From the NCBI GenBank assembly GCA_016710785.1, contig JADJUE010000001.1:186001-250000 (forward strand): a DNA stretch of 64,000 nucleotides. The letters are read 5' to 3'. The stretch is from Candidatus Epilinea brevis (GTDB taxonomy: Bacteria; Chloroflexota; Anaerolineae; Epilineales; Epilineaceae). The notes under the pieces were generated by a model that was not told where the DNA came from, ran no database searches, and saw only the letters and a program-made list of their open reading frames with translations. The position numbers and the translations under genes are program-made. Within the stretch, counting starts at the first letter, position 1. Every line of letters begins with the position of its first letter. Of this stretch, positions 24,028 to 32,949 are shown in pieces.

Positions 24028-26546
24028 GACGCGGGCACGCCGCCGCCCGCCTGGACGCCCAGGTGCTGGCCCATCGCCTGATGTCGGTGGCGGAGGGCAT
24101 GGGGGCCAGCCTGCGGCGAGCGGCCTTCTCGGCCAACATCAAGGAGCGGCTGGATTTCAGCTGCGCGGTGTTCGACGCCGAAGCGCGGCTGGCGGCCCAG
24201 GCGGCGCATATCCCCGTCCATCTGGGGGCCATGCCGGCCGCGACCGCGGCCATCCTGTCCGCTGCCGCTGGCAACTGGAGCCCTGGCGACGTCTGGGTGG
24301 TCAACGACCCCCATGCCGGCGGCAGCCATCTGCCCGACCTGACGACACTCAGCCCGGTCTTCACCGCGGATGGCGCCGGCCCCGTGCTCTTCCTGGCCAC
24401 CCGCGCCCACCATGCCGATGTGGGCGGCATGACGCCGGGCTCCCTGCCGCTGGCGGCGGACCTCTTCGGCGAGGGACTCATTCTGCCGCCCTTGCCGCTG
24501 GTCCTGGCCGGAGCCGCCAACACCTGGCTGCTCGACCTGATCGCCGCCAACTCGCGCAGCCCGGCGGAGCGCCGGGGCGACCTGCGCGCCCAGCTGGCGG
24601 CCCATGCCTACGGCGAGGCCGTGCTGGCGGAATGGCTGCCGGACGCGGTCGCCGCCGCCAGGATGGCGTCCGGCATCACCGCCCTCCTTGCCCAGGCCGA
24701 GGCGCAGTCGCGGTCGGTGCTGCGGGCCATACCGCCGGGCTCCTACGCCGCCGAGGACTTTCTGGAGGACGATGGCCTGGGCGGCGGCCCGTACCGCCTG
24801 GCCTGCACGGTGCGCACCGGCGGTGGCCGCCTGCGCGTCGACTTCAGCGGCACGGACCCCGCTCTGCCCACCGGCCTCAACGCGCCGTTGGCCGTCACCC
24901 GCTCGGCGGTGGACTATGTGGTGGCCTGCCTCACGGCCGCGGCCCGCGGCGGCGAGCCGGCATTGATCAATGCCGGCAGCTTTCGGCCGGTCAGCATCCG
25001 CGTGCCGGCCGGCTGCCTGCTCAACCCACCCGCAGGGTCCGCCGTTGCTGCGGGCAATGTGGAGACGAGCCAGCGGGTGGTGGACCTGCTTTTGACGGCC
25101 CTGGCGCCGGCGCTGCCGCATCTGATCCCCGCCGCCAGCCAGGGCACGATGAACAACCTGCTGGTGGGCTTCGCCGCGGCGAGCCTCCCCGCGGGAGCGA
25201 CCCAAGGCCGCACGCATTACGAAACCATCGCCGGCGGCGGCGGTGCGTCGCCCGGCGGCCCAGGCGCCGACGCCATCCAGGTGCACATGACCAACACCCT
25301 GAACACGCCCGTCGAGGTGCTGGAGCAGGAGCTGCCGCTTCGCGTGCGCCGCCTGGCGCTGCGGCGCGGTTCCGGCGGCGCCGGCCACCATGGCGGCGGT
25401 CGCGGCCTGATCAAGGAGCTGGAGTTCCTCGCCCCGGCCACGGTCACCTTGCTCACGGAACGCCGCAGCCTGGCGCCGGCCGGCCGGCAAGGCGGCGGCG
25501 CCGGCCTCCCGGGCCGCAACCGGCTTCGGGGCGCCGACGGCCTGGAACGCGACCTGCCGGCCAAGGTCACCCTGCGCGTCGCCGCCGGCGACCGGCTGAC
25601 GGTGGAGACGCCCGGCGGCGGCGGCTGGAGGCCCTGCCATGAACATGCGCCGCGCTCCAGCCGCGGTTTCATGCTCTGGCGGGTGTGCTTGCCGCACATG
25701 CGCGACTATGGAGGAGCCGACATGAGCCGTGTGGCCCAGGACGGGGACACCGCGCTGGTCATTCTGCCGGACCACAAGCGCCTGGTCACGCGGCTGGCGG
25801 CCGGCACCGTGCAGCACACGCATCTGGGCAGCTTCGCCCACGACGCGGTGATCGGCGGACCCTGGGGACGCGAGTTCGCGACCAACACCGGCCGCAAGGT
25901 GCTGGTTCTCCGCCCCTCCCTGGAGGAGATCCTCTCCAATCTACCGCGCGATGGCCAGATCATCTTCGCCAAGGACATCGGCTACATCTTGCTGAAGCTG
26001 AGCATCGGGCCGGGTTGCCGGGTGATCGAAGCGGGAACGGGCAGCGGCGCGCTCGCGGTGGCGCTCGCCCATTATGTCACACCTAGTGGACAGCTCTACA
26101 CCTATGAGCAGCGCGCGGACATGTACGCGCGCTCCGGCCGCAACCTGGCCGCGGCGGGCCTCACCGCGGCGGTGACCCGCCATCTGCACGACATCGGCGA
26201 GGGGTTCCTGGAGACGGACGCGGACGCCCTGTTTCTGGATGTCCGCGAGCCCTGGCTCTACCTGCGCCAGGCCGCCCATGCCCTGGCCGACGGCGGCTTC
26301 TTCGGCGCCCTGGTGCCCACCATCAACCAGCTGGCTGAGCTGACGGGCGCCCTGGACGCGTCGCCCTTCGCTGACCTGGAGATCGCAGAGATCATGTTAC
26401 GGCTTTACAAGCCGGTGCCGGAGCGCATCCGGCCCCAGGACCGCATGACGGCCCACACCGGCTACCTGGTCTTTGCCCGCAAACGGGCGGAGGCGGGCGC
26501 AGCGGAATCCGCGCAGACGACCGTGCCAGAGACCGCCGAGGTGTAG
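24024..26546 (+). CDS. Hydantoinase B/oxoprolinase-like protein joined in frame to a TrmI-type tRNA methyltransferase
   Basis: One frame of 840 residues holds two unrelated enzymes. Residues about 10-530 are an HyuB/oxoprolinase B-like subunit (FSANIKERLDFSCAVFDA, WVVNDPHAGGSHLPDL, ending near ETPGGGGW). Residues 567-840 are a class I methyltransferase of the TrmI type. The 35-residue joint (CHEHAPRSS...YGGAD) is unlike either family and looks like translated spacer, so a lost HyuB stop codon is one explanation. The methyltransferase has its own GGAGGAG and ATG at 25722, so it may also be made separately. The HyuA partner gene is absent from the window. The GTG start overlaps the previous stop. 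Confidence 0.7.
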   Translation: MRRGHAAARLDAQVLAHRLMSVAEGMGASLRRAAFSANIKERLDFSCAVFDAEARLAAQAAHIPVHLGAMPAATAAILSAAAGNWSPGDVWVVNDPHAGGSHLPDLTTLSPVFTADGAGPVLFLATRAHHADVGGMTPGSLPLAADLFGEGLILPPLPLVLAGAANTWLLDLIAANSRSPAERRGDLRAQLAAHAYGEAVLAEWLPDAVAAARMASGITALLAQAEAQSRSVLRAIPPGSYAAEDFLEDDGLGGGPYRLACTVRTGGGRLRVDFSGTDPALPTGLNAPLAVTRSAVDYVVACLTAAARGGEPALINAGSFRPVSIRVPAGCLLNPPAGSAVAAGNVETSQRVVDLLLTALAPALPHLIPAASQGTMNNLLVGFAAASLPAGATQGRTHYETIAGGGGASPGGPGADAIQVHMTNTLNTPVEVLEQELPLRVRRLALRRGSGGAGHHGGGRGLIKELEFLAPATVTLLTERRSLAPAGRQGGGAGLPGRNRLRGADGLERDLPAKVTLRVAAGDRLTVETPGGGGWRPCHEHAPRSSRGFMLWRVCLPHMRDYGGADMSRVAQDGDTALVILPDHKRLVTRLAAGTVQHTHLGSFAHDAVIGGPWGREFATNTGRKVLVLRPSLEEILSNLPRDGQIIFAKDIGYILLKLSIGPGCRVIEAGTGSGALAVALAHYVTPSGQLYTYEQRADMYARSGRNLAAAGLTAAVTRHLHDIGEGFLETDADALFLDVREPWLYLRQAAHALADGGFFGALVPTINQLAELTGALDASPFADLEIAEIMLRLYKPVPERIRPQDRMTAHTGYLVFARKRAEAGAAESAQTTVPETAEV
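25722..26546 (+). CDS. trmI: tRNA (adenine-N1)-methyltransferase TrmI-like, internal start within the fused frame
   Basis: From the internal ATG at 25722 (GGAGGAG at 25710-25716) the product is 274 aa, the normal length for bacterial/archaeal TrmI, which makes m1A58 in tRNA. An N-terminal beta domain is followed by the SAM-binding loop VIEAGTGSGALAVALAHY (about residues 105-122) and the acidic strand DALFLDVREPW (about 168-178). The strong ribosome-binding site and the fact that homologues start at this position argue that this is a real translation start, either besides or instead of the fused protein. Confidence 0.7.
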   Translation: MSRVAQDGDTALVILPDHKRLVTRLAAGTVQHTHLGSFAHDAVIGGPWGREFATNTGRKVLVLRPSLEEILSNLPRDGQIIFAKDIGYILLKLSIGPGCRVIEAGTGSGALAVALAHYVTPSGQLYTYEQRADMYARSGRNLAAAGLTAAVTRHLHDIGEGFLETDADALFLDVREPWLYLRQAAHALADGGFFGALVPTINQLAELTGALDASPFADLEIAEIMLRLYKPVPERIRPQDRMTAHTGYLVFARKRAEAGAAESAQTTVPETAEV

Positions 26547-26559
26547 GTCCAGGCTACCG

Positions 26560-28086
26560 TCAATCCGCCCCGGGCGACGCCCCCGGCACATAGCCGAACC
26601 GCAGCTCCGTGCGCCGCGCGGAGGCCGGGCGGAAGTCGCGCAAGGTGATCCGACGCTCGGTCGCCAGGTTGGAGCAGAGGCTGTAGCCGCCCAGGTTGGA
26701 GGTGATCAGGCGCACGGTGTAGGGCGGCGGTACGCAGACGCGAGCATAGATGCGCTGATCCACCCGGCCCGGCCCGGGAACGCCTTGGCTGCGGAAGAGG
26801 GTCTTGCCCACCGCATCCTTGATCTCGTACTCCAGCTTGGGCAGCGACCGGCCGGTGCCGGCGAGCCAGTCACCGCCGTCGAAGCGGTTGTTGCAGCCCG
26901 TGGCCGAGCCGCCGGAGATGCCCACGCTGTCGGGAAAGCTGTGGATGGTCAGTGTCCACCAGTTGGTTCCGGTGCAGACGGGGCCATCCGGCGGCGGTTC
27001 CACGATGGTGATCTGCGGCTTGGGGAAGGTGTAGCTGTCGGGCTTGCCGTCGGCGTTGATGAAGTTGGCCACTGCCAGGTCGTTGGTGGGCCAGGTGCCC
27101 ACGCGCATGGCGGTGACGCGATAGGTCATGGTGAAGCCCTGCTCGGGGATGAGGTTGGCCTTCCAGGTCAGGCGGCTGCCGGCGACCTCGGCATCGGGCA
27201 CGGCGGAGCCCGGCAGGAACTGCACATAGCCGGACAGATCGTCGTCCAAGACCATGTTCTGCACCGCGAAATTGCCGACCAGCAGGGCAATGCTGCGGTA
27301 CACCTGTTCCAGGTCGGAGCCGGTGGGCGAAGGATAATAGTTGGAAGCGCTGCCGGCGACGCGCTTGAGCAGGTCGTCGTCGCGGTCGGAGCCCAGTCCG
27401 ACGGCGTAGAGCTGCGCCCCGCCCAAGCGGGCGGCATTGGCCGAGCGCACGGCGGCGGTGTCGGGGTTGGGCGATGGCGCATTCGGCGCGCCGTCGCTCA
27501 TGACGATGATGACCTTGAGCGCCCCGGCGCGAGCGTTGGGGGTGAGCACATCGTTGAAGGCCATGTCGATGCCGGCGCTGATGTTGGTGCCGGAGAGGAG
27601 GGGAAAGGCGTCGACGGCGCGCTTGATGGCCGCCCCGTCGCTCGACAGCCCGATGCCCAGGTTGGCCGATCCGCCGAAGGTGACCAAGGCCACCCGGGTG
27701 CGTCCGGTGGCCAGCGAGGTGTCGACGAAGGCCTTGGCCGCGGTCTTGGCGGCGGTCTCCTTGGTCTGCGTTCCGGCACCGCCGGCAGCCTCAGCCATGC
27801 TGCGGCTCTGGTCGATGACCATGACCACATCGGCATCACGGAAGGTCTCGCCGGGGCAACTGGGCTTGATCCGCAGCCGGATCTCGACAGGATCGCCGCG
27901 CAACACGCGCGCCGGCAGGGCGGTCTTGGTACCGGTGATGGTGCATTTGGCGGGCGCCTGGTTCAACTGCGCGGCGCGAGCCGGGGCGACCATGGGGACC
28001 AACGCGAACAGGGCTACCAGCGCGAGCGCGCCGGCGGCGCACAGGGCGCCCCTCGTATGCCGACCGGCCAGGCCTTGTGCTGCCAT
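26560..28086 (-). CDS. Exported VWA-domain protein (paralogue 1, single VWA)
   Basis: The 508-aa protein has a signal peptide (residues about 11-39, cleavage near ARA), the shared family module KCTITGTK...LRGDPVEIRLRI...SCPG, and a VWA domain with the MIDAS at Asp92 (DQSRSM) and MSDGAPN. After it comes the beta module ending YRVTAMRVGTWPTND. Unlike paralogues 2-5 it lacks the Pro/Thr stalk and the second VWA, ending in a unique Cys-containing domain (about residues 345-508). I chose the ATG at 28086 (GCAGGAG upstream) over a longer Arg-rich frame. It is divergent from the paralogue 2 gene. It probably binds a surface or matrix ligand through its metal site. Confidence 0.8.
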   Translation of the reverse strand: MAAQGLAGRHTRGALCAAGALALVALFALVPMVAPARAAQLNQAPAKCTITGTKTALPARVLRGDPVEIRLRIKPSCPGETFRDADVVMVIDQSRSMAEAAGGAGTQTKETAAKTAAKAFVDTSLATGRTRVALVTFGGSANLGIGLSSDGAAIKRAVDAFPLLSGTNISAGIDMAFNDVLTPNARAGALKVIIVMSDGAPNAPSPNPDTAAVRSANAARLGGAQLYAVGLGSDRDDDLLKRVAGSASNYYPSPTGSDLEQVYRSIALLVGNFAVQNMVLDDDLSGYVQFLPGSAVPDAEVAGSRLTWKANLIPEQGFTMTYRVTAMRVGTWPTNDLAVANFINADGKPDSYTFPKPQITIVEPPPDGPVCTGTNWWTLTIHSFPDSVGISGGSATGCNNRFDGGDWLAGTGRSLPKLEYEIKDAVGKTLFRSQGVPGPGRVDQRIYARVCVPPPYTVRLITSNLGGYSLCSNLATERRITLRDFRPASARRTELRFGYVPGASPGAD

Positions 28087-28417
28087 GCTCTCACTCCTGC
28101 TGCAAATGGCGGGGGGCCGCGGGTGTTGCCGGCATCCCCGTGATTCAGGTCCAAACGAAACCGCTCTTGACGATATCATGGTAACGTCGCGCGGGCCATG
28201 ATCGATAGGTCGCCTGCCCGCCCGTCGGCGCTCGGCCGCGGCGCGGTTTCGATCCACGGCGCATCGTCGCTATAGATAACGTCGGACGGTCGCGGAATGC
28301 GACGCGCTCCCGCCGGCTGGCGCGGGGATTCCTTAAAGATCTACGGCGACCTGTCCGCAGACGCAATGCGACGGGTTAATAGAGGTCATCAGGCAGGAAC
28401 GGATCATGCCGATCCGG

Positions 28418-28446
28418 TTGACAGTCCAGACCGCCTGGCGTACGAT
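28418..28446 (+). promoter_or_regulatory. Promoter of the VWA paralogue 2 gene
   Basis: TTGACA (28418-28423), a 17-bp spacer and TACGAT (28441-28446). It predicts a leader of about 160 nt before the ATG at 28612. Confidence 0.65.
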
Positions 28447-28459
28447 ACTTGGACCTGGC

Positions 28460-28548
28460 GGCCGCCCGAGAGGTTTCACGCGGGCCTGGCCGGTACCGGT
28501 CTACAAACCCAGATGTCGGGGCCGTTCTTGCTCCCCTCTCGGGCGGCC
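28460..28548 (+). promoter_or_regulatory. Long-range stem in the paralogue 2 mRNA leader
   Basis: GGCCGCCCGAGAGG (28460-28473) pairs perfectly with CCTCTCGGGCGGCC (28535-28548), 14 bp, enclosing 61 nt that contain the smaller palindrome CCGGTACCGG. It ends about 60 nt before the start codon. It could be a regulatory leader or an RNA stabiliser; it matches no riboswitch class I know. Confidence 0.5.
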
Positions 28549-28611
28549 CCGTCGCATCCCTGTCAGACACCCGCTATCAGTCCAGTCGATCCGTCAGAAG
28601 GAGCGTGCACC

Positions 28612-30585
28612 ATGCGCCAGTTTCGAACCGCCGTTGCCGCGGTGCTGAGCCTCATCGCGCTGTTCAGCGCGATGCTGGTCTCCAGCCCCGCGCAAACGGC
28701 CAGCGCCGCGCCGGCGGCCCAGCGTGAAAGCGCCTGTGAGGCCAACCCCGGCAAGGAGGCCTACCCCAACGTGCTGCTGTTGGGCGAGACCACCACGATC
28801 ACTCTAACGTTCAATGCGGTCTGCGCGGGTGAGACCAATCCCTTGCACATGGTCTTCGTCCTGGACGAGTCCGGCTCCATGCAGGGCGATCCCATCAACC
28901 AGCTGCAGCAGGCCGTCAAGACCATCATTCGCGGGATGGACCTGCCCAACAACCCCACCACGAAGATCGGCATCGTGGCCTTCCAGTCGGTCGCGCGCAC
29001 CATCTGCAAGCTGATGAACGACACCGGCCGCCTGCAGTCCTGCGCCGGCAAGCTGCGCGCCAACGGCGGAACGGCCATCGACCGGGGCATCATCGAGGGC
29101 CTCAAGGTGCTGAGCGACGGCCGCAAGGGCCTCGGCCAGGATGTCGAGCCCAACGAAGTCATGATCGTGGTGTCGGACGGCCAGAACAACGCCGGCTGCG
29201 ATTCGGTGAAGTCCGCCGCCCGGCGGGCCAAGGGTCAGGGCGTATTGGTCATCACCGTCTGCGTCGGTGGCGGTTGCGACGCCCAGTGCATGCGCGAATG
29301 CGCCAGCTCTGCCCGCTACTACTTCGAGGTCGACAATGCCGGGCAGCTGGTGAACATCTTCGACAAGCTTCGCGACACGGTCACCCAGGTCACCCTGCGG
29401 CGGCTGACCGTCGTGGACACCATCCCGGCCAACATGGAGCTCATCGACGACTCCAGTGATCCGCCGGCCGAGGTGTCCAGCGACAAGAAGACCCTCAAGT
29501 GGGAATTCCAGAGCGTGGCCAAGGACGGCGTGGTGTTGACCTTCAAGTTGCGCCCGCTGGAAGTCGGCTATCACCCCACCAACACCGAGGCCGTGGCCGA
29601 GTTCACCGACAACCAGAACAAGTCCGGCCAGTCGATCTTCCGGGTGCCGTACGTGACGGTGTTCCAGCCGGTGCAGATCCCGGCGCCGACCGAGCCGCCG
29701 CCCACGCCGACGGTCCCGCCGACGCCCACGCCCACCAACACCTCGTTCGCGCCGACGAACACGCCGACGCCCACGCCCACCAACACGCCCACGCCGCGGC
29801 CCAAGCCCATCTACCTGCCGCTGATCATCTCCGAGAAATGCCTCGATACGATGACCTACAAGTACGCGGACGTGGCCATGGTGCTGGACATGTCCACGTC
29901 GATGGATCGCCCGACCGAGGCCGGACGCTCCAAGCAGAAGGCAGTGCTGGAAGCGGCCAAGTTCTTCATGACCCAACTGGACTTCACGCCCAACCAGTTC
30001 GGGCAGTACGACCAGATGTCGGTGGCTTGGTTCAACGACAACGCCGCGGTCGAGCAGCCGCTGACCAATGACGCGGCCAGCCTGACCCGCGCGATCGGCA
30101 ACCTGCCCAATCGCCGTGGCGAAGGCACGCGCCTGGACAAGGCCTTCCAGGTCGGGGTACAGGCCCTGCCGGACGACCTGCGCAAGAAGGGCCAGGGCAA
30201 GACCTTCCCCAACGGCACCCTGGTGCCCGACAACATGCCGGTGATGATCATGCTGACCGACGGCCTGCCCAACCGCGTGCCCTTCGGCCCAGGCACCACC
30301 GAGCCGCAATGCCTCAACCAGGAATGCACCGTGGTCAAGTACGCCTCCCAGGCCAAGGAAGCCGGCATCACGGTCTACACGATCGGCGTCGGCCGACCGG
30401 ATGCCCCCAACCTCATCGACCGGGTCCATCCCCAACTGTTGCGCGACTGCGCCACCCGGCCGGAGATGAGCTTCATCGCCCCGTCCGCCGAGCAGGTGGA
30501 AGGCATCTACAGCCAGATCCACGCCGAGTTCGAGGACAAGTGCTACAACTGGCCGGACAACTTCGGGGCGCGCGGCCGACGCTAG
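28612..30585 (+). CDS. Exported tandem-VWA protein (paralogue 2)
   Basis: The 657-aa product has a signal peptide (residues 1-33), the shared Cys module (CEANPGK...LLGETTTITL...VCAG), VWA1 with MIDAS Asp85 (DESGSM, GGTAID, VVSDGQ), a beta module ending YHPTNTEAVAEF, and a Pro/Thr stalk (about residues 360-398). Then come PKPIYLPLIIS, a Cys, and VWA2 with MIDAS Asp426 (DMSTSM, GTRLD, LTDGLPN). A C-terminal Cys (DKCYNW) mirrors the Cys before VWA2, which suggests a disulfide closing the domain. The ATG follows AGAAGGAG. It is the first rightward gene of the cluster and has its own promoter and a strong terminator. The ligand is unknown. Confidence 0.82.
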   Translation: MRQFRTAVAAVLSLIALFSAMLVSSPAQTASAAPAAQRESACEANPGKEAYPNVLLLGETTTITLTFNAVCAGETNPLHMVFVLDESGSMQGDPINQLQQAVKTIIRGMDLPNNPTTKIGIVAFQSVARTICKLMNDTGRLQSCAGKLRANGGTAIDRGIIEGLKVLSDGRKGLGQDVEPNEVMIVVSDGQNNAGCDSVKSAARRAKGQGVLVITVCVGGGCDAQCMRECASSARYYFEVDNAGQLVNIFDKLRDTVTQVTLRRLTVVDTIPANMELIDDSSDPPAEVSSDKKTLKWEFQSVAKDGVVLTFKLRPLEVGYHPTNTEAVAEFTDNQNKSGQSIFRVPYVTVFQPVQIPAPTEPPPTPTVPPTPTPTNTSFAPTNTPTPTPTNTPTPRPKPIYLPLIISEKCLDTMTYKYADVAMVLDMSTSMDRPTEAGRSKQKAVLEAAKFFMTQLDFTPNQFGQYDQMSVAWFNDNAAVEQPLTNDAASLTRAIGNLPNRRGEGTRLDKAFQVGVQALPDDLRKKGQGKTFPNGTLVPDNMPVMIMLTDGLPNRVPFGPGTTEPQCLNQECTVVKYASQAKEAGITVYTIGVGRPDAPNLIDRVHPQLLRDCATRPEMSFIAPSAEQVEGIYSQIHAEFEDKCYNWPDNFGARGRR

Positions 30586-30615
30586 GCCCATCCGTCCACT
30601 AGAACGCCTTTGATC

Positions 30616-30651
30616 GGGGGGCGGCCCTTCGCGGGGCCGCCCCCCGGTTTT
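30616..30651 (+). terminator. Rho-independent terminator after VWA paralogue 2
   Basis: A 12-bp perfect stem, GGGGGGCGGCCC (30616-30627) with its complement (30634-30645), loop TTCGCG, followed by GGTTTT. This is the strongest intrinsic terminator in the protein-coding part of the window. Confidence 0.9.
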
Positions 30652-30668
30652 GCATGGGTCGACGGCGC

Positions 30669-30698
30669 TTGTTTGGCTGCCGTTTACAAAGCTATCAT
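30669..30698 (+). promoter_or_regulatory. Promoter candidate of the three-gene VWA operon
   Basis: TTGTTT (30669-30674), 18-bp spacer, TATCAT (30693-30698), 100 bp before the paralogue 3 ATG and just after the terminator. The -35 is weak. Confidence 0.4.
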
Positions 30699-30797
30699 TG
30701 GCCCGCCAGAACCTACTGGATCGCCCCCGATCCCACCCATCCAACAGTTCCGCCCCGCCGCAGCACGGCTGGGCAGCGCCTTCAGGAGACGAGATCC

Positions 30798-32924
30798 ATG
30801 TCCCCCACCCGTCGCCTCGCCCCCTTTCTGCTCCTCAGCGCCACCCTCCTGGTCTCTGGTGCGCTCCTGGCCTTGGCCGGATTGGGCCAGCCGGACCGCC
30901 TGGCCGACACCGCTCCGCTGCCCAGCAAATGCGTAGCCGGTCTGACCAAGAGCGTCGATCCTTCGGTCATCGACCTGGGTCAGACGGCCAAGGTGACCAT
31001 GGTCGTCACCCACACCTGCCCGGGAACCGCGTTGCCCATCGACATGATCTTCCTGGCTGACGTCTCAGCGTCCATGGCCCGCGACACGAAGGCCGGTAGC
31101 GGCGCCGGCGGCGGCGGCATCGGGGATCCCACCCCCGGCCCCGGCGGAGATCCCACGCCGGACCCCGGCGGCGGCGGCCTGGACCCCGGCGGTCCCAAGC
31201 CCGGCGATGACCCGCTGGGCTGCGAGCCGCCCAAGACCGGCGACCTCGGCGGCGGCGGCGGCGGATCGGGTATCGGTGATCCCACCCCGACGCCTGCGGC
31301 CACCAACACGCCGGGAAGCGGCTCGGACGAGAAGCCGCTGGAGCCCTTCGGCACCACGGACCTGATCCGCGAGGTCCAGAAGACCATCCGCGACATCCTG
31401 GATCGCGACGAGCTGAAGGACGCCGCCGCCAACGGCAAGCTGCGCGTGGGTCTGGCGCAGTTCAACGACCGGGGCAGCCAGCTGGTCGCTCTCACGGAGC
31501 GCATCGACCAGGTGTCGGCCCGCGTCTCGCGCTTCCGCGGCGGCGGTCACAGTCGCATCGACCTTGGCCTGCGCACGGTCGAGACCATGTTCCAGACCAA
31601 GGACCGCTTCGGCCGCGTCATTCGCGACGACGGTCGGGTGCGGGTGCTGGTGGTGCTCTCCGACGGCCAGTTCTGCAAGAAGGACTTCCGACCCGGCGGT
31701 GGACGTCTGTCCGGCCAGGTCAAGGTGGTCACCATGGCCGTGGGCCGCGGCGCGGACACGCGCAAGCTGCGGCAATTGGCCACGGAGACTGAGTACAACC
31801 TGACCACCAAGGACCTCAAGGAGTTCGTGCACCTGTTCACAGCCGCCCTGCCCAAGCCCATCCCCGTGAGCTTCGCGGCCTTGACCCTGCGCGATGAACT
31901 GCAGCCCAACATGCGCCTGGTGGCGGATTCGGCGGATCCGGTGACCCTGACCCTGACCGGGCAGACCCTGGAATGGGCGCTCGCCCCGCCCGGCAACCCG
32001 CTGACGGTCAGCTACCGCGTCGAGCCACTGGAGGCCGGCACCTGGCCGGTTTCGGTGGCCAGCGGCATCAGCTGGACGGACACCGATGCCCTGACCGGCA
32101 CCCTCGCCTTCCCGCCGGTGACCATCGACGTCAACCCGCCGACGGCCACACCGACGCCCACGGACACGCCCACCCATACCCCGACCGCCACGGCCACGGC
32201 CACCAACACGCCAACCGCCACGGCCACGCCGCGGCCCAAGCCGGCCTACCTGCCCTTCGCCCTCCGCAACTGGCCGGAGCCGACGGCCACGACCACCGCC
32301 ACCCCGACGGCCACACCCTGCGTGCCCGAGGACCAGATCATCGACATCGCCGTGGTCATCGATACCTCCAACAGCATGAAGGAAACCACGCGACCCGGCG
32401 GCCCGCGCAAGATCGACGCCGCCGTCAGTGCGGCCAAGGGCCTCGTGGACCTGTTGCTGCCAACCAGCCGGGCCAGCAAGGCCTTGGTGACGGTCATCGG
32501 CTTCAACGGCGAGGCCACCGTGGTGGCGGCGCTCAGCGGCGATCGCACGCTGCTCTTCAGCGCGCTGGACGCGCTGCCCGGCACCCAGGCCGGCGGCACC
32601 TTCATCGGCAAGGGCCTGGCCGCCGCCGCCGGCGAGCTGGCCAAGAGCAGCCGCCCCGGAGGCAAGCAGGCGCTCATCGTCCTCACCGACGGCGTGCCCA
32701 GCGACCCGGATCAGGCTCGCGCCCAATCCACGGCGATCCGCACGGCCGGCAAGGAGATCTTCATGGTCGGCTTGGGGCTGGAGAGCCTCGTTCCGGCGGA
32801 TCGGGCGGCAGCAAGGCAGTTCCTGACCGAGATCGCCAGCCCAGGCCGCTTCAGCGATGTGGCCGACACCGGCGAGCTCGAGCGGATCTACCGCGAGATC
32901 GGCGCCGTCATCCCCTGCCCCTAG
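30798..32924 (+). CDS. Exported tandem-VWA protein with Gly/Pro insertion (paralogue 3)
   Basis: The 708-aa protein follows the family plan: signal peptide, Cys module (KCVAGLTK...LGQTAKVTM...TCPG), VWA1 with Asp88 (DVSASM), beta module (LRDELQPNM...YRVEPLEAGTWP), Pro/Thr stalk (about residues 450-478), PRPKPAYLPF, a second short Thr-rich stretch, a Cys, VWA2 with Asp522 (DTSNSM) and a final CP. VWA1 is unusual: about 90 residues of Gly, Pro, Asp and Thr are inserted right after the first MIDAS loop (about residues 95-185), and the Thr loop reads GGGHSRID instead of GGTxI. The ATG at 30798 has CAGGAGA upstream. It heads an operon with paralogues 4 and 5 (gaps of 25 and 10 bp). Confidence 0.82.
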   Translation: MSPTRRLAPFLLLSATLLVSGALLALAGLGQPDRLADTAPLPSKCVAGLTKSVDPSVIDLGQTAKVTMVVTHTCPGTALPIDMIFLADVSASMARDTKAGSGAGGGGIGDPTPGPGGDPTPDPGGGGLDPGGPKPGDDPLGCEPPKTGDLGGGGGGSGIGDPTPTPAATNTPGSGSDEKPLEPFGTTDLIREVQKTIRDILDRDELKDAAANGKLRVGLAQFNDRGSQLVALTERIDQVSARVSRFRGGGHSRIDLGLRTVETMFQTKDRFGRVIRDDGRVRVLVVLSDGQFCKKDFRPGGGRLSGQVKVVTMAVGRGADTRKLRQLATETEYNLTTKDLKEFVHLFTAALPKPIPVSFAALTLRDELQPNMRLVADSADPVTLTLTGQTLEWALAPPGNPLTVSYRVEPLEAGTWPVSVASGISWTDTDALTGTLAFPPVTIDVNPPTATPTPTDTPTHTPTATATATNTPTATATPRPKPAYLPFALRNWPEPTATTTATPTATPCVPEDQIIDIAVVIDTSNSMKETTRPGGPRKIDAAVSAAKGLVDLLLPTSRASKALVTVIGFNGEATVVAALSGDRTLLFSALDALPGTQAGGTFIGKGLAAAAGELAKSSRPGGKQALIVLTDGVPSDPDQARAQSTAIRTAGKEIFMVGLGLESLVPADRAAARQFLTEIASPGRFSDVADTGELERIYREIGAVIPCP

Positions 32925-32949
32925 GGCCCAACCGAAAGACCACCCCATC

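Larger units (their letters stand above)
28087..28611. other. Divergent intergenic region between VWA paralogues 1 and 2
   Basis: This 525-bp gap holds no gene. Its right half contains a near-consensus promoter (28418-28446) and a 14-bp long-range stem (28460-28548) in the leader of paralogue 2. I found no comparably clear promoter for the leftward gene, although AT-rich patches at 28170 and 28270 are candidates. Confidence 0.5.
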
